The notes under the pieces are model-generated. The model searched no databases and was not told the DNA's origin. It saw only the letters and a list, made by a program, of their open reading frames with translations. A stretch of 64,000 nucleotides of DNA from Marinomonas ushuaiensis DSM 15871 (GTDB lineage: Bacteria; Pseudomonadota; Gammaproteobacteria; Pseudomonadales; Marinomonadaceae), in assembly GCF_000521805.1 (NCBI RefSeq), contig NZ_JAMB01000002.1, forward strand, positions 124,001 through 188,000, in the 5' to 3' direction. This document shows, one piece after another, positions 27,565 through 37,621 of the stretch (positions within the stretch are counted from its first letter, which is position 1; the number at the start of each line of letters is the position of its first letter). The translations under genes and the position numbers were made by a program.

Positions 27565-27900
27565 TGGAGCATTTATGGGTAATGAAGTAGTTTTAGCTAA
27601 TTCACCAATTTCAGAGTTACCTCCTGATATTGCTTGTAAGATATTTTTTAACTCTTCTGATTTATCTGGATCTAAAATTCCATCTTCAAGCATAACCACT
27701 ACTTTTTGGAGTAAGTTATCGATTATAGGATTTCCTGAATCAGGTTGGTTTTGAATTAACCAAGATAAAAGAAATTTAGCTTCACTTTGATTTACAGTTC
27801 GATCAGCTACTAAACCTTTACTTAAGCCAATTAATGTATCGACTTGTCGATCTTCGATATTTTTTATTGAATCGTGTGAAAATCTCCATATTCTCTCCAA
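27556..27900 (-). pseudogene. N-terminal fragment of a BRCT-domain-type protein, truncated by fusion
   Basis: 114 residues starting MERIWRFSHDSIKN; segments LIGLSKGLVADRTVNQSEAKFLLSWL and SGGNSEIGELAKTTSLP recall the N-terminal domain of NAD-dependent-ligase-like BRCT proteins of about 300 residues. The expected C-terminal BRCT domain is gone: after INAPLP the frame runs into the stop supplied by the DMT remnant (CCTTAA). The junction is at about 27563. The family recognition is from memory of the pattern and is moderate; truncation is clear from the junction. The fragment may still be expressed. Confidence 0.6.
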
Positions 27901-28203
27901 AGTTGAGATTCACCTAACATTATTTAATATAGTACGTATGCACGTTTACACATTTTCAAAACTCTCTAAATATCTCTATAACCAACTGAATTTAAGTTTT
28001 TATATAGCTATCCACAAAACCGAAATTTGGCTATATGAGCGTGCGTGTTATCACTTCTTTCTAAATTAAAAAAACCAGCACGTTATCTCTACACTGAAAA
28101 CCCTTATCCATTGATACAAAGAGACTTTTTATTTATCTACCAATATAAACGCGCAAAACATTGATTATTTTTTAGACAAAACAAGCAATCTCTTCATCAC
28201 AAT

Positions 28204-28271
28204 GGGTCAAAGCCCTTTTTGATAAGGCTGTTATATCAAGAAGGTATTCTGGTCAAAAAGGGGTTCGACCC
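28204..28271. repeat. 68-nt imperfect palindrome of unknown role
   Basis: Outer 5-bp arms (GGGTC 28204-28208, GACCC 28267-28271), a 4x4 internal loop, then a 10-bp inner stem (28213-28222 with 28253-28262) and a 30-nt apical region. No T-tract and not next to a start codon. Could be a small RNA, a mobile-element end or a recombination-site relic. Confidence 0.5.
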
Positions 28272-28300
28272 TTGGCTACAGTGGGAACAAGGAAAAATTA

Positions 28301-28330
28301 AAAGCCATCTTAATGGCTTAAGATGGCTTT
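28301..28330 (-). terminator. Terminator of the arginine deiminase operon
   Basis: Perfect 12-bp stem (28301-28312 with 28319-28330), 6-nt loop; on the minus strand it is followed by a T-rich run. Lies 34 nt beyond the arcC stop. Confidence 0.88.
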
Positions 28331-28363
28331 GTTGTTTTCTGGATTAGGTTACAAGCCAATTGG

Positions 28364-29293
28364 TCAATACGTTTCCATTTCTTCAATCAGTTTACTGACT
28401 CTGGTTCCCGCTGTGCCAGCCACTATTTTTTCTAAATCCTCTAACGATCCAATGGCCGCGACTTTACCTGCCTTTTCGGTAAATTGACAAGCGGCGCTGA
28501 CTTTTGGGCCCATGGAACCCGCGGCAAATTCATATTCTGCTAAATGGCTTGGATTGGCACATTTAATCCCTTTCTGCTCAGGTGTGTTCCAATCAAGAAA
28601 CACAGCGTCAGCATCCGTGGCCATAATATATAAATCTGCACTTAATTCACGCGCTAGTAATTCACTGGACAAATCTTTATCTATCACGGCTTCGACGCCC
28701 TGAAGCTGGCTATCGGCATCGTACATAGTCGGTATTCCACCACCGCCACTGGCAATCACTATGGTATTTTTTTCTAATAACCAGCGAATCGGACGAATCT
28801 CAAAAATACGTTTTGGTAAAGGCGAAGGCACAACACGACGCCACTTATCACCATCAGGTTTTATACTCCAATGATTGTCTTTGGCTAATTTTTTGGCTTC
28901 TGCTTCTCCATAAACAGGACCAATGAATTTAGTTGGATTACTAAATGCAGGGTCTTTGGGATCAACTTCAATCATGGTCAACAGGGTTGCTAAAGGTCGT
29001 TCGAATGGCACCAAATTACCCATTTCTTGTTCTATCATATACCCAATCATCCCCTCGGTTTCTGCACCGAGGACATCAAGAGGATACAATTCATCCGGCT
29101 TATAAGCGTTGCCCTGTAGAGCCAATAAGCCGACTTGAGGACCATTGCCGTGGGTAATAATCAACTCGTTATCCATGGCAATTTTTGCCAATGCCTGTGC
29201 TGCGATTTTAATATTGTCTCGCTGCGTTTTCGCGGTTAATGGCTCGCCACGCTTGAGCAAGGCGTTACCACCCAATGCGACTACGATTCTCAT
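28364..29293 (-). CDS. arcC: Carbamate kinase
   Basis: Last step of the arginine deiminase pathway: carbamoyl phosphate plus ADP gives ATP, CO2 and ammonia. 309 residues of the amino-acid-kinase fold; motifs [58 protein letters not shown]. It follows arcB by 14 nt, so they are cotranscribed. Cytoplasmic; yields ATP under oxygen limitation. Confidence 0.96.
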   Translation of the reverse strand: MRIVVALGGNALLKRGEPLTAKTQRDNIKIAAQALAKIAMDNELIITHGNGPQVGLLALQGNAYKPDELYPLDVLGAETEGMIGYMIEQEMGNLVPFERPLATLLTMIEVDPKDPAFSNPTKFIGPVYGEAEAKKLAKDNHWSIKPDGDKWRRVVPSPLPKRIFEIRPIRWLLEKNTIVIASGGGGIPTMYDADSQLQGVEAVIDKDLSSELLARELSADLYIMATDADAVFLDWNTPEQKGIKCANPSHLAEYEFAAGSMGPKVSAACQFTEKAGKVAAIGSLEDLEKIVAGTAGTRVSKLIEEMETY

Positions 29294-29307
29294 ATTAACG
29301 CTCCTAT

Positions 29308-30309
29308 TTAATTACCCAGTGTCGCTACAAGCATCGCTTTAATAGTGTGCAAACGGTTCTCTGCCTGATCAAACTGAATGCCAGCAACTGACTCAAATAC
29401 CTCTTCAGACACTTCCATTTCAGTAATACCAAATTTTTGGAAGATTTCTTCACCTACATCCGTATCGCGATTATGGAAAGCAGGCAGGCAATGCATAAAT
29501 TTAGTAGCACTATTGCCTGTGGCCTTCATTAAGTCACTGTCCACTCGGTAAGGCGTTAGCAGTTTGATTCGCTCTTCCCAAACAGAATCTGGCTCTCCCA
29601 TAGAAACCCAAACGTCTGTGTGAATAAAGTCACAGCCTTTAACCGCTTCTTTAGGGTCTTCCGTAATGGTGAGCTTTGCGCCGTAACGTTTTTCTAACTC
29701 ACGTGCGGGTTTTAAAAACGCCTCGCTTGGCCATAATGATTTAGGCGCGGCAATACGTACATCCATGCCCATTAAACAACCTGCGATCATCAATGAATGC
29801 CCCATATTAGAATGAGCATCACCCACATAGGCGTAACTGATTTCACTTAGTGTTTTACCACTGCTCTCTCGCATGGTTAACAAATCAGCCAGCATTTGAG
29901 TTGGGTGGAATTCATCCGTCAAACCGTTGTATACAGGTACGCCAGCGTATTTAGCTAACTCTTCTACTACGTCCTGACCAAAACCACGATATTCAATCGC
30001 ATCGAACATACGGCCTAATACACGAGCCGTATCTTTCATGGACTCTTTCTTACCGATTTGTGAACCCGATGGTCCTAAATAAGTCACCTGTGCACCTTGG
30101 TCAAAAGAAGCCACTTCAAATGCACACATAGTACGAGTCGAGGATTTTTCAAAGATCAAACAAATATTTTTACCTTTTAATCCCTGTTGCTCCATTCCGG
30201 TATATTTTGCGCGTTTAAGATCTCGAGCTAGATCTAATAAGAAAGTCACATCACGCTGAGTAAAATCTAATAGTTTAAGAAAATTTCTATTACGTAAATT
30301 AAATGCCAT
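29308..30309 (-). CDS. arcB: Ornithine carbamoyltransferase, catabolic
   Basis: Phosphorolysis of citrulline to ornithine and carbamoyl phosphate. 333 residues. Carbamoyl-phosphate motif [10 protein letters not shown] (about 56-65), [13 protein letters not shown], ornithine-side [13 protein letters not shown] and the catalytic [18 protein letters not shown]. The catabolic assignment rests on its place between arcA and arcC; the sequence alone would also suit anabolic ArgF. Confidence 0.94.
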   Translation of the reverse strand: MAFNLRNRNFLKLLDFTQRDVTFLLDLARDLKRAKYTGMEQQGLKGKNICLIFEKSSTRTMCAFEVASFDQGAQVTYLGPSGSQIGKKESMKDTARVLGRMFDAIEYRGFGQDVVEELAKYAGVPVYNGLTDEFHPTQMLADLLTMRESSGKTLSEISYAYVGDAHSNMGHSLMIAGCLMGMDVRIAAPKSLWPSEAFLKPARELEKRYGAKLTITEDPKEAVKGCDFIHTDVWVSMGEPDSVWEERIKLLTPYRVDSDLMKATGNSATKFMHCLPAFHNRDTDVGEEIFQKFGITEMEVSEEVFESVAGIQFDQAENRLHTIKAMLVATLGN

Positions 30310-30328
30310 GTTTAAATTCCTTGAATAG

Positions 30329-30392
30329 AATCAACTGAATTCTAGCCGTAGAGTTTTAGAAATAAGGTTCTAGAGAGAAAGTTCAGTTGATT
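30329..30392 (-). promoter_or_regulatory. Intercistronic inverted repeat between arcA and arcB
   Basis: Perfect 11-bp arms (30329-30339 with 30382-30392), plus inner CTAGA-type pairing. Located in the 121-nt arcA-arcB spacer without a T-tract; likely an mRNA-processing or stability hairpin, as known between arc genes in pseudomonads. Confidence 0.5.
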
Positions 30393-30430
30393 TAAATAAT
30401 TTCTATGTGAATGAAATTAATATTTAGTCT

Positions 30431-31672
30431 TTAATATTCAACTGGATCACGCCAAACTGGACACGTCATACAATGACCGCCACCACGTCCTCGACCTAAT
30501 TCAGCACCACTAACGGTAATAACTTCTACACCCGCTTTACGTAACAAAGTATTGGTATATGTATTACGGTCATACGCAACAACAACACCTGGCTCTAATG
30601 CCACAACATTATTACCGTCATCCCATTGTTCTCGTTCTTTTTGATAACTATCTCCACCAGTTTGCACGACATTAAGTTTTTTAATGTCTAAACATTCCGC
30701 TGCGACGTCAAACAAATGTTTCTTTTCTTTACGAAAATCAATGTTGTCAGCATTATCATTTGGTCTTAAGCTATAACATTCAATTTCATCACAGACATCG
30801 GTAAAAGCAGTAACGACATCTCGATTGCAGTGACTAAACACCGTATCCAAATGCATGGCTGCACGTGATCGTGGCATTTGACAGGCAACTACTCGAGTCG
30901 CGGCGCCCTCTTCAAACAATTTTTTAGCTATTTGCCCAACGGCTTGAGGCGAAGTACGCTCTCCCATTCCTATCAATACACTGCCATTGCCCCACGCCAT
31001 GACATCTCCGCCTTCAGCGGTTGCTGGGCCATGGTCTTGGTCTGGATCACCCCACCAAATTTTAAAATCCCCATTATTAAACGCCGGAGCAAAAGCTGGG
31101 TGAAATCTGTAAATTGCAGTGACTAATAATGTTTCTGGTTTACGAGCTGACCAATACATAGGATTGACTGTCACCCCATTATAAATCCAGCTGCTGTTAT
31201 CACGAGTAAACTGCGTATTAGGCAATGGAGGGATAACAAAACCATCCTTTCCAAGATAATTACCAAACATGCCGTGAGGCTTAAATGGTAATTCATGCGA
31301 CGCAATACCACCGATTAAATACATGGCCAATTGCTCAGCAGGCAAACCATCAAGCCAACTCCGCAACTCATTTAACATACCTACACCGACCTGATTTTCA
31401 TTAATGCGTCGATTTAGAATCCAAGCTCTCGCCTTTTTGTTCTGCACTGTTTCTTTTAATAACTGACCGAATTCAAGTACCTGAACGCCTCGACTTTCCA
31501 TTTTCATGCAAAAGTCCATATGATCTGTGCGGGCCTGTTGTACCCACAAGACATCGTCATACAATAATTCAGCCGCATTACCTGGTGTTAGACGTGAATG
31601 GGCAAGCCCCGGCTGACATACGATGACTTTACGCAATTTACCTACTTCAGAATGAACGCCAAACTCAATCAT
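30431..31672 (-). CDS. arcA: Arginine deiminase
   Basis: Hydrolyses arginine to citrulline and ammonia. 413 residues. N-terminus [25 protein letters not shown]; substrate motif [27 protein letters not shown] (acidic residues), [12 protein letters not shown] (catalytic His) and the C-terminal [11 protein letters not shown] with nucleophile Cys near 402. All active-site parts are intact. Second gene of the arc operon. Confidence 0.96.
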   Translation of the reverse strand: MIEFGVHSEVGKLRKVIVCQPGLAHSRLTPGNAAELLYDDVLWVQQARTDHMDFCMKMESRGVQVLEFGQLLKETVQNKKARAWILNRRINENQVGVGMLNELRSWLDGLPAEQLAMYLIGGIASHELPFKPHGMFGNYLGKDGFVIPPLPNTQFTRDNSSWIYNGVTVNPMYWSARKPETLLVTAIYRFHPAFAPAFNNGDFKIWWGDPDQDHGPATAEGGDVMAWGNGSVLIGMGERTSPQAVGQIAKKLFEEGAATRVVACQMPRSRAAMHLDTVFSHCNRDVVTAFTDVCDEIECYSLRPNDNADNIDFRKEKKHLFDVAAECLDIKKLNVVQTGGDSYQKEREQWDDGNNVVALEPGVVVAYDRNTYTNTLLRKAGVEVITVSGAELGRGRGGGHCMTCPVWRDPVEY

Positions 31673-31699
31673 TTTCGTGTCCTTATTATTATGTAAAAA

Positions 31700-31738
31700 A
31701 GCCTCATCGCTACGCAGAAATACAACTAAACAGAGGCT
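31700..31738 (-). terminator. Weak internal terminator between carrier and arcA
   Basis: 6-bp stem (31700-31705 with 31733-31738) with a long loop; on the minus strand a T6 run follows the stem directly. May reduce readthrough from the carrier gene into arcA, or the arc enzymes may have their own promoter. Confidence 0.4.
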
Positions 31739-31762
31739 AAGAAAATATGACCAAACTACTAT

Positions 31763-31792
31763 TTATGCAATGAATGCTTATGCAATGAATGC
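31763..31792. repeat. 15-bp perfect tandem repeat across the carrier stop codon
   Basis: Two exact adjacent copies (31763-31777, 31778-31792). Each encodes Ala-Phe-Ile-Ala-stop in the gene's frame, so the last codons and stop of the carrier gene are duplicated just downstream. Confidence 0.9.
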
Positions 31793-33184
31793 CGCAACAC
31801 TAAGAGAACCCATAATAATCAGGCAAAGAATTAACAATAATGGCCAAACAAAACGTAACCATCTTTCATATGGCACTTTAGCAATAGCCAGCCCACCCAT
31901 TACTACGGCAAAAGTAGGGTTAAATAAATTCACTAAACCGTTAGCAGACTGATAGGCCGTTACGACCAATTCTCGACCCACACCAGAAAAGTCGGCTAAT
32001 GGTGCCATAATTGGCATACTCAACACTGCCAAACCGGATGAAGAAGGCACAAAAAATGACATAAGAACTTCAATACCAAACATCGCATTAATAAAAACGA
32101 CTGACGATAAACCACTTAGTGTTTCTTCACCTAGGTGCAAAATGGTATCTGTCATATTGCCGGCATCCATGACCACAACGATGCCTCGCGCAATACCAAT
32201 AATAATAGCGACACCTAATAGATCTCGAGCACCATTAATAAAGACTTCAGTAAAACTTTTTTCCCCCATTCGGGTCACAAAACCGATTAAAATAGCAGAC
32301 GCAATAAAGAGTGCGCCCATTTTCGCCATCCACCAGCCTTGGCTTGATACACCCCAAATCATGACGGCAAACGTTAAGGCAAAAATCACCAACACAATTT
32401 TATGAGAAAGCGTTAATATCGATTCATTATCAGCATGCATTTCTTTACTGAATTGCGCTTCAATTTCATCTCGATGATCGGCAACAATAGAGAGAGAAGG
32501 ATCTTTATGAATTTTTTCGGCATAACGCATCACATAAATAACACATGCTAACCAGCCACTAAATAAGATAAACAGACGCAAGCCAATACCCTGAGTAAAA
32601 GGAATATCTGCCGCATTGGCAGCAATGACGGTTGCAAATGGATTAATGGTGGAACCAAGACAACCAATCCCAGCCCCTAAAAGAATGATAGCCACCGCCA
32701 CTAAAGAGTCATAACCCGCTGCGATCATGATAGGAATAAGCAAAGCATAGAAAGCCAATGATTCTTCTGCCATGCCATAGGTACTACCACCCAGTGCAAA
32801 TAACGCCATCAGAATGGGAATCATCCATTTTTCATGGCCTTTAAATTTCACCATCGCTTGCGAGATACCCGTATCAATAGCTCCAGTATTTGTTACCACA
32901 CCTAAGAAACCACCAATAATCAACACGAACAAAGCCACATCAATTGCCGCCGCTTCGTAACTGTCTGGATTATAAAAACCAGCAATCGGTGCAAGAAGTA
33001 CATCAACCACCCCTTGAGGGTTAGCATCAACTTGTTGATACGTTCCCGGAACCGGGATTTCCTTTCCTAACACTACGTTTTCAACGCGTTCATACTGTCC
33101 TGCGGGCACAACCCAAGTGCCAGCAGCAAGTAATGCAATTAATAAAAATAGAATGGTATAAGCAGTTGGAAATTTAAAAGTCAT
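31778..33184 (-). CDS. YfcC/DcuC-type carrier, putative arginine/ornithine exchanger
   Basis: Inner-membrane protein of 468 residues, 11 or so helices, with the YfcC-family pattern TWVVPAGQYERVE at the N-terminus, MIPILMALFALGGSTYGMAEE, and FFVPSSSGLAVLSMPIMAPLAD (about 385-406). It occupies the position normally held by ArcD in the operon and likely trades extracellular arginine for ornithine. It belongs to the C4-dicarboxylate-like anaerobic carrier family rather than the APC family of classic ArcD. Substrate assignment is from context. Confidence 0.87.
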   Translation of the reverse strand: MTFKFPTAYTILFLLIALLAAGTWVVPAGQYERVENVVLGKEIPVPGTYQQVDANPQGVVDVLLAPIAGFYNPDSYEAAAIDVALFVLIIGGFLGVVTNTGAIDTGISQAMVKFKGHEKWMIPILMALFALGGSTYGMAEESLAFYALLIPIMIAAGYDSLVAVAIILLGAGIGCLGSTINPFATVIAANAADIPFTQGIGLRLFILFSGWLACVIYVMRYAEKIHKDPSLSIVADHRDEIEAQFSKEMHADNESILTLSHKIVLVIFALTFAVMIWGVSSQGWWMAKMGALFIASAILIGFVTRMGEKSFTEVFINGARDLLGVAIIIGIARGIVVVMDAGNMTDTILHLGEETLSGLSSVVFINAMFGIEVLMSFFVPSSSGLAVLSMPIMAPLADFSGVGRELVVTAYQSANGLVNLFNPTFAVVMGGLAIAKVPYERWLRFVWPLLLILCLIIMGSLSVAAFIA

Positions 33185-33593
33185 TATTAGCGTCCTTTCC
33201 CAATAAAGTAATTTTGTTTGCTATTTTTTATTTTTAACAATACCTATTCGAAATCAACCTATAAATAAAAGTATAAATATGTATTTTTATTTAAAAATTT
33301 TATAAATAACTGAACCCATATCACAAAAATATTATGCATCTTTTTAATAGCATTAAGCATTGTCTTAGATCAGTAAATAATCATTACTAGATTTATTTAA
33401 ATCCGATGGAAGATGTAAACAATTTCTTTTTCCTTATCTTTTCAACAACCTAGCTAATAGCTTGATTATTCGGTTTGTATTAATTTAAATAGAGGATTGA
33501 TAAAGAATGCTTCTACTAAAAATTAAATCGAAAACATAATAAAGTGATTAGACAACTAGCCCGGAGCAAAAAAACTAATTTTGAGGATTCCAA
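33185..33593. other. 409-nt divergent intergenic region
   Basis: Very AT-rich promoter region between the arc operon (leftward) and the NAD(P)HX repair gene (rightward). Half-site-like TTGAT elements occur (for example near 33462 and 33497), but no full Anr/Fnr palindrome could be read with confidence. Confidence 0.45.
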
Positions 33594-35162
33594 ATGACTT
33601 CAATATCAACACCTCAAAGAGACGCTTTGAAATGCGACCTTCATTCGTCACGTAGAGACGAGCAACTGTTGCACGCCCTACTCACCACAAATCAGATGGC
33701 GGAAGCAGACCGATTGACTATCGACTATGGCATCACTGCAGAGACCTTAATGGAAAATGCGGGCCGTGCAGTAGCAACGGCTATTATGAATCGGTGGAAT
33801 ATTTGTCCTGTAGTGGTGCTTTGTGGTCCCGGTAATAATGGTGGTGATGGCTTTGTGGTGGCACGACTCTTAGCAGAAGCAAACTGGCCAGTACGTGTGG
33901 CTTTGCTTGTTCCTTTAGAGAAAATTCAAGGCTGTGCGTCTTATCATGCTGCACGTTGGAATGGGCCAATAGACACCTTAACCACGGCAACACTAGAAGG
34001 TGCCGAATTAATTGTCGATGCACTCTTTGGTGCGGGGCTAAGTCGTTCTTTAGAAGGCGTTGCGGCCCAAGTATTAACCGCAGCGTCGGCGAAAAACACA
34101 CCGATTATTGCTGTCGATGTTCCAAGTGGATTAATGGGCGATACAGGCGAAAATATGGGAGCCGTACCTTGTGTATTAACCGTGATGTTTTTCCGAAAGA
34201 AAATTGCTCATCTACTGCAACCGGGGAAAAGATTGTGCGGAGATCTAATCGTAGCAAACATAGACACCCCCTCTTCAGTGTTCGACTGCATTTCTCCAGA
34301 TTGCTATGAAAACCACCCTTCTTTATGGGTGAACGCCTTGCCTATTCTTAATGTTGATAGTCACAAATACAATCGTGGTCACGCTTTGGTTTGGGGTGGT
34401 TGGCCGATGACAGGAGCGGCTCGCATGGCCGCACTTTCTGCCGCTCGTGTTGGCGCAGGGCTGACGAGTGTCGCAGTGGATACCAGTCAAAATGACATCG
34501 CATTATCTGTCTATGCGATCACTCTCACCAGCATTATGGCCAAGCCTGTTACGACTCAGCAAGATTTAGACACAATTTTGTCCGATAAACGCATTACCGG
34601 ACTCCTTATAGGTCCTGGCGCCGGTGTGGGTTCTGATACCAAACTAAGGGTCTTGTCCATGCTAAAATCAGGGCAAGCGACGGTGCTTGATGCCGATGCT
34701 CTTTCATCATTTCAACAAGATCCTGAATCCTTATTTCAGGCCATTAATGGTCCATGCGTACTGACACCACATGAAGATGAATTTAGCCGTTTGTTCGCAG
34801 ATCTCGTTCCTACCAGTGACAATAAACTCGCTCGTGCTCGCGCAGCAGCAAAAATAAGCAGAGCCATTGTGATATTAAAAGGCAATGATACCGTAATCGC
34901 GGCACCGGATGGTCGTGCCATCATCAATGCCAATGCACCATCGACCTTGGCAACAGCAGGGTCAGGCGATGTTTTGGCGGGGATTACACTGGGATTACTA
35001 ACGCAAGGAATGGAACCCTTCCTTGCCTCTGCAGCCGCGGTTTGGTTACATGGTGCAGCCGCAACACATTTTGGCTTAGGGTTAATTGCTGAAGATTTAC
35101 CCGATCAATTACCCGCTGTTTTAAAACAATTAGTACAGCTTAAAAAACAACCTGATACTTAA
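33594..35162 (+). CDS. nnr: Bifunctional NAD(P)HX epimerase / ADP-dependent dehydratase
   Basis: Repairs hydrated NADH and NADPH. The N-terminal YjeF_N epimerase (about 25-240) has MENAGRAVATAI, VVLCGPGNNGGDGFVVARLL and IVDALFGAGLSR; the C-terminal ribokinase-like dehydratase (about 255-515) has HKYNRGHALVWGG, VLTPHEDEFSRLF, ILKGNDTVIAAPDG and the NAPSTLATAGSGDVLAGIT loop. Full length (522). It is convergent with, and only 12 nt from, the N-ATPase operon end. The usual gammaproteobacterial copy lies near tsaE, so this may be an extra copy; that cannot be checked here. Confidence 0.93.
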   Translation: MTSISTPQRDALKCDLHSSRRDEQLLHALLTTNQMAEADRLTIDYGITAETLMENAGRAVATAIMNRWNICPVVVLCGPGNNGGDGFVVARLLAEANWPVRVALLVPLEKIQGCASYHAARWNGPIDTLTTATLEGAELIVDALFGAGLSRSLEGVAAQVLTAASAKNTPIIAVDVPSGLMGDTGENMGAVPCVLTVMFFRKKIAHLLQPGKRLCGDLIVANIDTPSSVFDCISPDCYENHPSLWVNALPILNVDSHKYNRGHALVWGGWPMTGAARMAALSAARVGAGLTSVAVDTSQNDIALSVYAITLTSIMAKPVTTQQDLDTILSDKRITGLLIGPGAGVGSDTKLRVLSMLKSGQATVLDADALSSFQQDPESLFQAINGPCVLTPHEDEFSRLFADLVPTSDNKLARARAAAKISRAIVILKGNDTVIAAPDGRAIINANAPSTLATAGSGDVLAGITLGLLTQGMEPFLASAAAVWLHGAAATHFGLGLIAEDLPDQLPAVLKQLVQLKKQPDT

Positions 35163-35186
35163 TTAAGCACAAACTTAATTAAGTAT
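35155..35186. terminator. Perfect AT-rich palindrome spanning two convergent stop codons
   Basis: Exact 13-bp arms (35155-35167 with 35174-35186) with 6-nt loop, containing two TTAATTAA octamers. It covers the stop codons of both the NAD(P)HX gene (35160-35162) and atpG (35175-35177). It could end both transcripts, although the stem is AT-only except for two G-C pairs and no long T-run follows. Confidence 0.55.
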
Positions 35187-36077
35187 TTCAAAGCCCGAAA
35201 TCACATCAAACAATTCTGCATCAATACCACTTTGACGCAAGCTATGAAACGTTCTATTTAATTCTTCTTTCAGCTCATCAATATTCTTTTCAGCCCGTTG
35301 CATGGCGGCTAAGCGACTGGCATTTTCACTGGCTAATGACTCAGCACAGGCCCTAAAAAGACTCACAAAAAGATATTCTCGTACAAATGCTCGTAACGTT
35401 TGATCTTGTTCAGGCATCACTTCAGCGAGATTATTCGTCGGCCATTCAGTGTCTGCTAGATGATTTTCCCAAATAGCGTCTAGAGGTAATAGTTGATGAC
35501 TGACAGGCCGATAAATAGAGCCTAATTCAGGTCGATGATAAAAAAGATACACTTTATCAATCGCTCCACTCTCTCGTTGTGCTTCCACTTCGTTCAAAAC
35601 CTTTCCCACTAATTCGGTAATAGTATTAATAGAGCTAGGTAGAACAAAGCTTTTGCCTGTTTTCAATTTTGTATCGAGCAAACGAGATTCTATCCGTTCA
35701 CCTACTGCCCATACGATTTTTTCAGCGGGTAAATTAGCTAATGATTCGACAAGAAATTCGACCATGACCTCATTAAATTGGCCAACTAAGCCCTGATCAG
35801 AACCAAAAACAATAACCCCAATTGCGGGTGGCTTTTTCAGGGATGAGTTGATCGCGACTGGAGGCAAATCAAGTGATGATTTAATTCGTTGATTACTCGC
35901 TGATAGACAAGCCACCAGCCCAAGCTGTACCGTTTGATAATAATCATCCAATGAATGCACCGCTTTTTCGTATTGCCCTATACTCGAAGACGCAATCGTT
36001 TTCATACTGCGCACAACAGATTGAAGATCTTGAGCACTGTTAATTTTATGGCGCAAACTGGCAATACTATCTCTCAT
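35175..36077 (-). CDS. atpG: N-ATPase gamma subunit
   Basis: Central rotor shaft of the F1 part. 300 residues; N-terminal helix [32 protein letters not shown] and C-terminal helix [41 protein letters not shown] pair as the coiled-coil shaft; central [20 protein letters not shown] is typical. It is the last gene of the operon and overlaps atpA by 4 nt. More divergent from the housekeeping gamma family than alpha and beta are, as expected for N-ATPases. Confidence 0.92.
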   Translation of the reverse strand: MRDSIASLRHKINSAQDLQSVVRSMKTIASSSIGQYEKAVHSLDDYYQTVQLGLVACLSASNQRIKSSLDLPPVAINSSLKKPPAIGVIVFGSDQGLVGQFNEVMVEFLVESLANLPAEKIVWAVGERIESRLLDTKLKTGKSFVLPSSINTITELVGKVLNEVEAQRESGAIDKVYLFYHRPELGSIYRPVSHQLLPLDAIWENHLADTEWPTNNLAEVMPEQDQTLRAFVREYLFVSLFRACAESLASENASRLAAMQRAEKNIDELKEELNRTFHSLRQSGIDAELFDVISGFEILN

Positions 36078-37621
36078 ATAGCGTCACCAGAAGTCTGATC
36101 TTTGACGACCAAATCAGATGAAAACGCGATAAGAGCTTGGCGTGAAAGCGTGAGGATAGTGTTTTTATCTTCTTCGTTTAATTTATTGACGCTATTTAAT
36201 CGTTCAATCAGTTCATCCGAAACGTTAACAGCGGCATCACGTACTAATTTCTCTGCCGCTGGCATATCCTCTAAGATGATGTCATCGAACAAGTCGGCCG
36301 TCAAAGCGACCAATACAAAAATCTGCTCCACCATGGAAACCGGTGCAAATTCTGGTTGCATCAAGCAGGCTCGTATACGTCGACCATGCTCAATCATTTT
36401 GAGTGTACTGTCGTCTAACCTTGCACCAAAACGAGCAAACGTTTCTAACTCTTCAAATTGCGCATAGGACAATTTAAGATCGACGGTTACACCTCGGTAC
36501 GCCGCTCGTTGAGCTTTACCACCCACACGAGATACAGATTTACCCACATCAACAGCAGGCAAAACACCCAACTCAAACAAAGCAGGTGAAAGATAAATTT
36601 GACCATCCGTTATCGAAATTAAGTTAGTTGGAATGTAGGCAGAAATATCCTGAGCTTCCGTTTCAATAATCGGCAAAGCCGTCAAGGAGCCGCCACCAAG
36701 TTCCTCACTTAGATGTGTCGCACGCTCTAAAAGCCGTGAATGAATATAGAAAATGTCACCGGGAAAAGCTTCTCGACCCGGAGGACGACGTAACAATAAA
36801 GACAGTTCACGATACGCTCGCGCATGATGAGTCAAATCGTCATACACGATTAATACATCACGCCCCTGCTCCATGAAGAATTCCGCAATACTTGTGGCCG
36901 CATAAGGAGCAAGATACGCAAGGCCTGGTGGATCATTGCCTTCTGTTACCACCACAATCGTGTATTCCAATGCGCCTTGTTCGCGCAATGTCGAAATTAC
37001 TTTTGCAACACCAGAAGCGCGTTGGCCAATAGCACAATATACGCACAAAACATTCTTGCCACGCTGATTCAAAATCGTATCCAACGCAATGGCCGTTTTA
37101 CCCGTTTGTCGATCGCCCAGAATTAATTCTCGCTGCCCAAGTCCAACCGGAATTAATGCATCAATGACCTTAATCCCTGTCTGCAAAGGCACACTTACCG
37201 CGGCTCTATCCATTATGGCGGGAGAGGGTCGCTCTACAGGCCGACGCTCCGTCGTTACCAGTTTTCCTTTACCATCTAGTGCTTCTCCGATCGGATTAAT
37301 AATTCGTCCAATCAAGTTTTGTCCAACGGGCACATCGACAACATGACCCATTCGTTCAACTTCATCTCCTGCTTGCAAATGCCAATAATCGCCCAGCAGA
37401 ACCACGCCGATTTCATTTTCATCTACATTAAAAGCAATACCATAAATCTCACCAGGGAACTTAAGCAGCTCTTCATAGCCAACACCCGGCAAACCAGACA
37501 CTTTGGCAATACCAGTCGCAATACTCGTGATAACACCCACCTCACGGGGTGCTAATTCAGGCTCAAATGATTCCCTAGCCTGCGTTAGTCCTGAGAATAA
37601 CTCATCAAACATTGACTTCAT
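36074..37621 (-). CDS. atpA: N-ATPase alpha subunit
   Basis: Regulatory nucleotide-binding subunit of F1. 515 residues. P-loop [15 protein letters not shown], then [46 protein letters not shown], all conserved, and VGLGQRELI. It starts 4 nt inside atpF (ATGA overlap) and overlaps atpG by 4 nt, so translation is tightly coupled. Confidence 0.96.
   Translation of the reverse strand: MKSMFDELFSGLTQARESFEPELAPREVGVITSIATGIAKVSGLPGVGYEELLKFPGEIYGIAFNVDENEIGVVLLGDYWHLQAGDEVERMGHVVDVPVGQNLIGRIINPIGEALDGKGKLVTTERRPVERPSPAIMDRAAVSVPLQTGIKVIDALIPVGLGQRELILGDRQTGKTAIALDTILNQRGKNVLCVYCAIGQRASGVAKVISTLREQGALEYTIVVVTEGNDPPGLAYLAPYAATSIAEFFMEQGRDVLIVYDDLTHHARAYRELSLLLRRPPGREAFPGDIFYIHSRLLERATHLSEELGGGSLTALPIIETEAQDISAYIPTNLISITDGQIYLSPALFELGVLPAVDVGKSVSRVGGKAQRAAYRGVTVDLKLSYAQFEELETFARFGARLDDSTLKMIEHGRRIRACLMQPEFAPVSMVEQIFVLVALTADLFDDIILEDMPAAEKLVRDAAVNVSDELIERLNSVNKLNEEDKNTILTLSRQALIAFSSDLVVKDQTSGDAI

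Larger units (their letters stand above)
27901..28363. other. 463-nt non-coding region with a long imperfect palindrome and the arc terminator
   Basis: Left part is AT-rich and featureless apart from the promoter region of the fragment gene. The right part holds the palindrome at 28204-28271 and the terminator at 28301-28330. No gene or tRNA found. Confidence 0.55.

Noticed and set aside
28204-28271. Integron attC site
   Set aside because: No RYYYAAC/GTTRRRY core sites and no integrase or cassette array nearby.
28204-28290. tRNA gene, prompted by GGTTCGACCC resembling a T-arm
   Set aside because: No acceptor stem, anticodon arm or D-arm can be folded around it; the segment pairs as a simple long palindrome instead.
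31763-31792. Start of a CRISPR or longer repeat array
   Set aside because: Only two adjacent 15-bp copies, no spacers and no cas genes.
33440-33520. Anr/Fnr-type box before the arc operon (TTGAT-N4-ATCAA)
   Set aside because: Only TTGAT half-sites are present; no second half at the right spacing, and they lie far from the carrier start.
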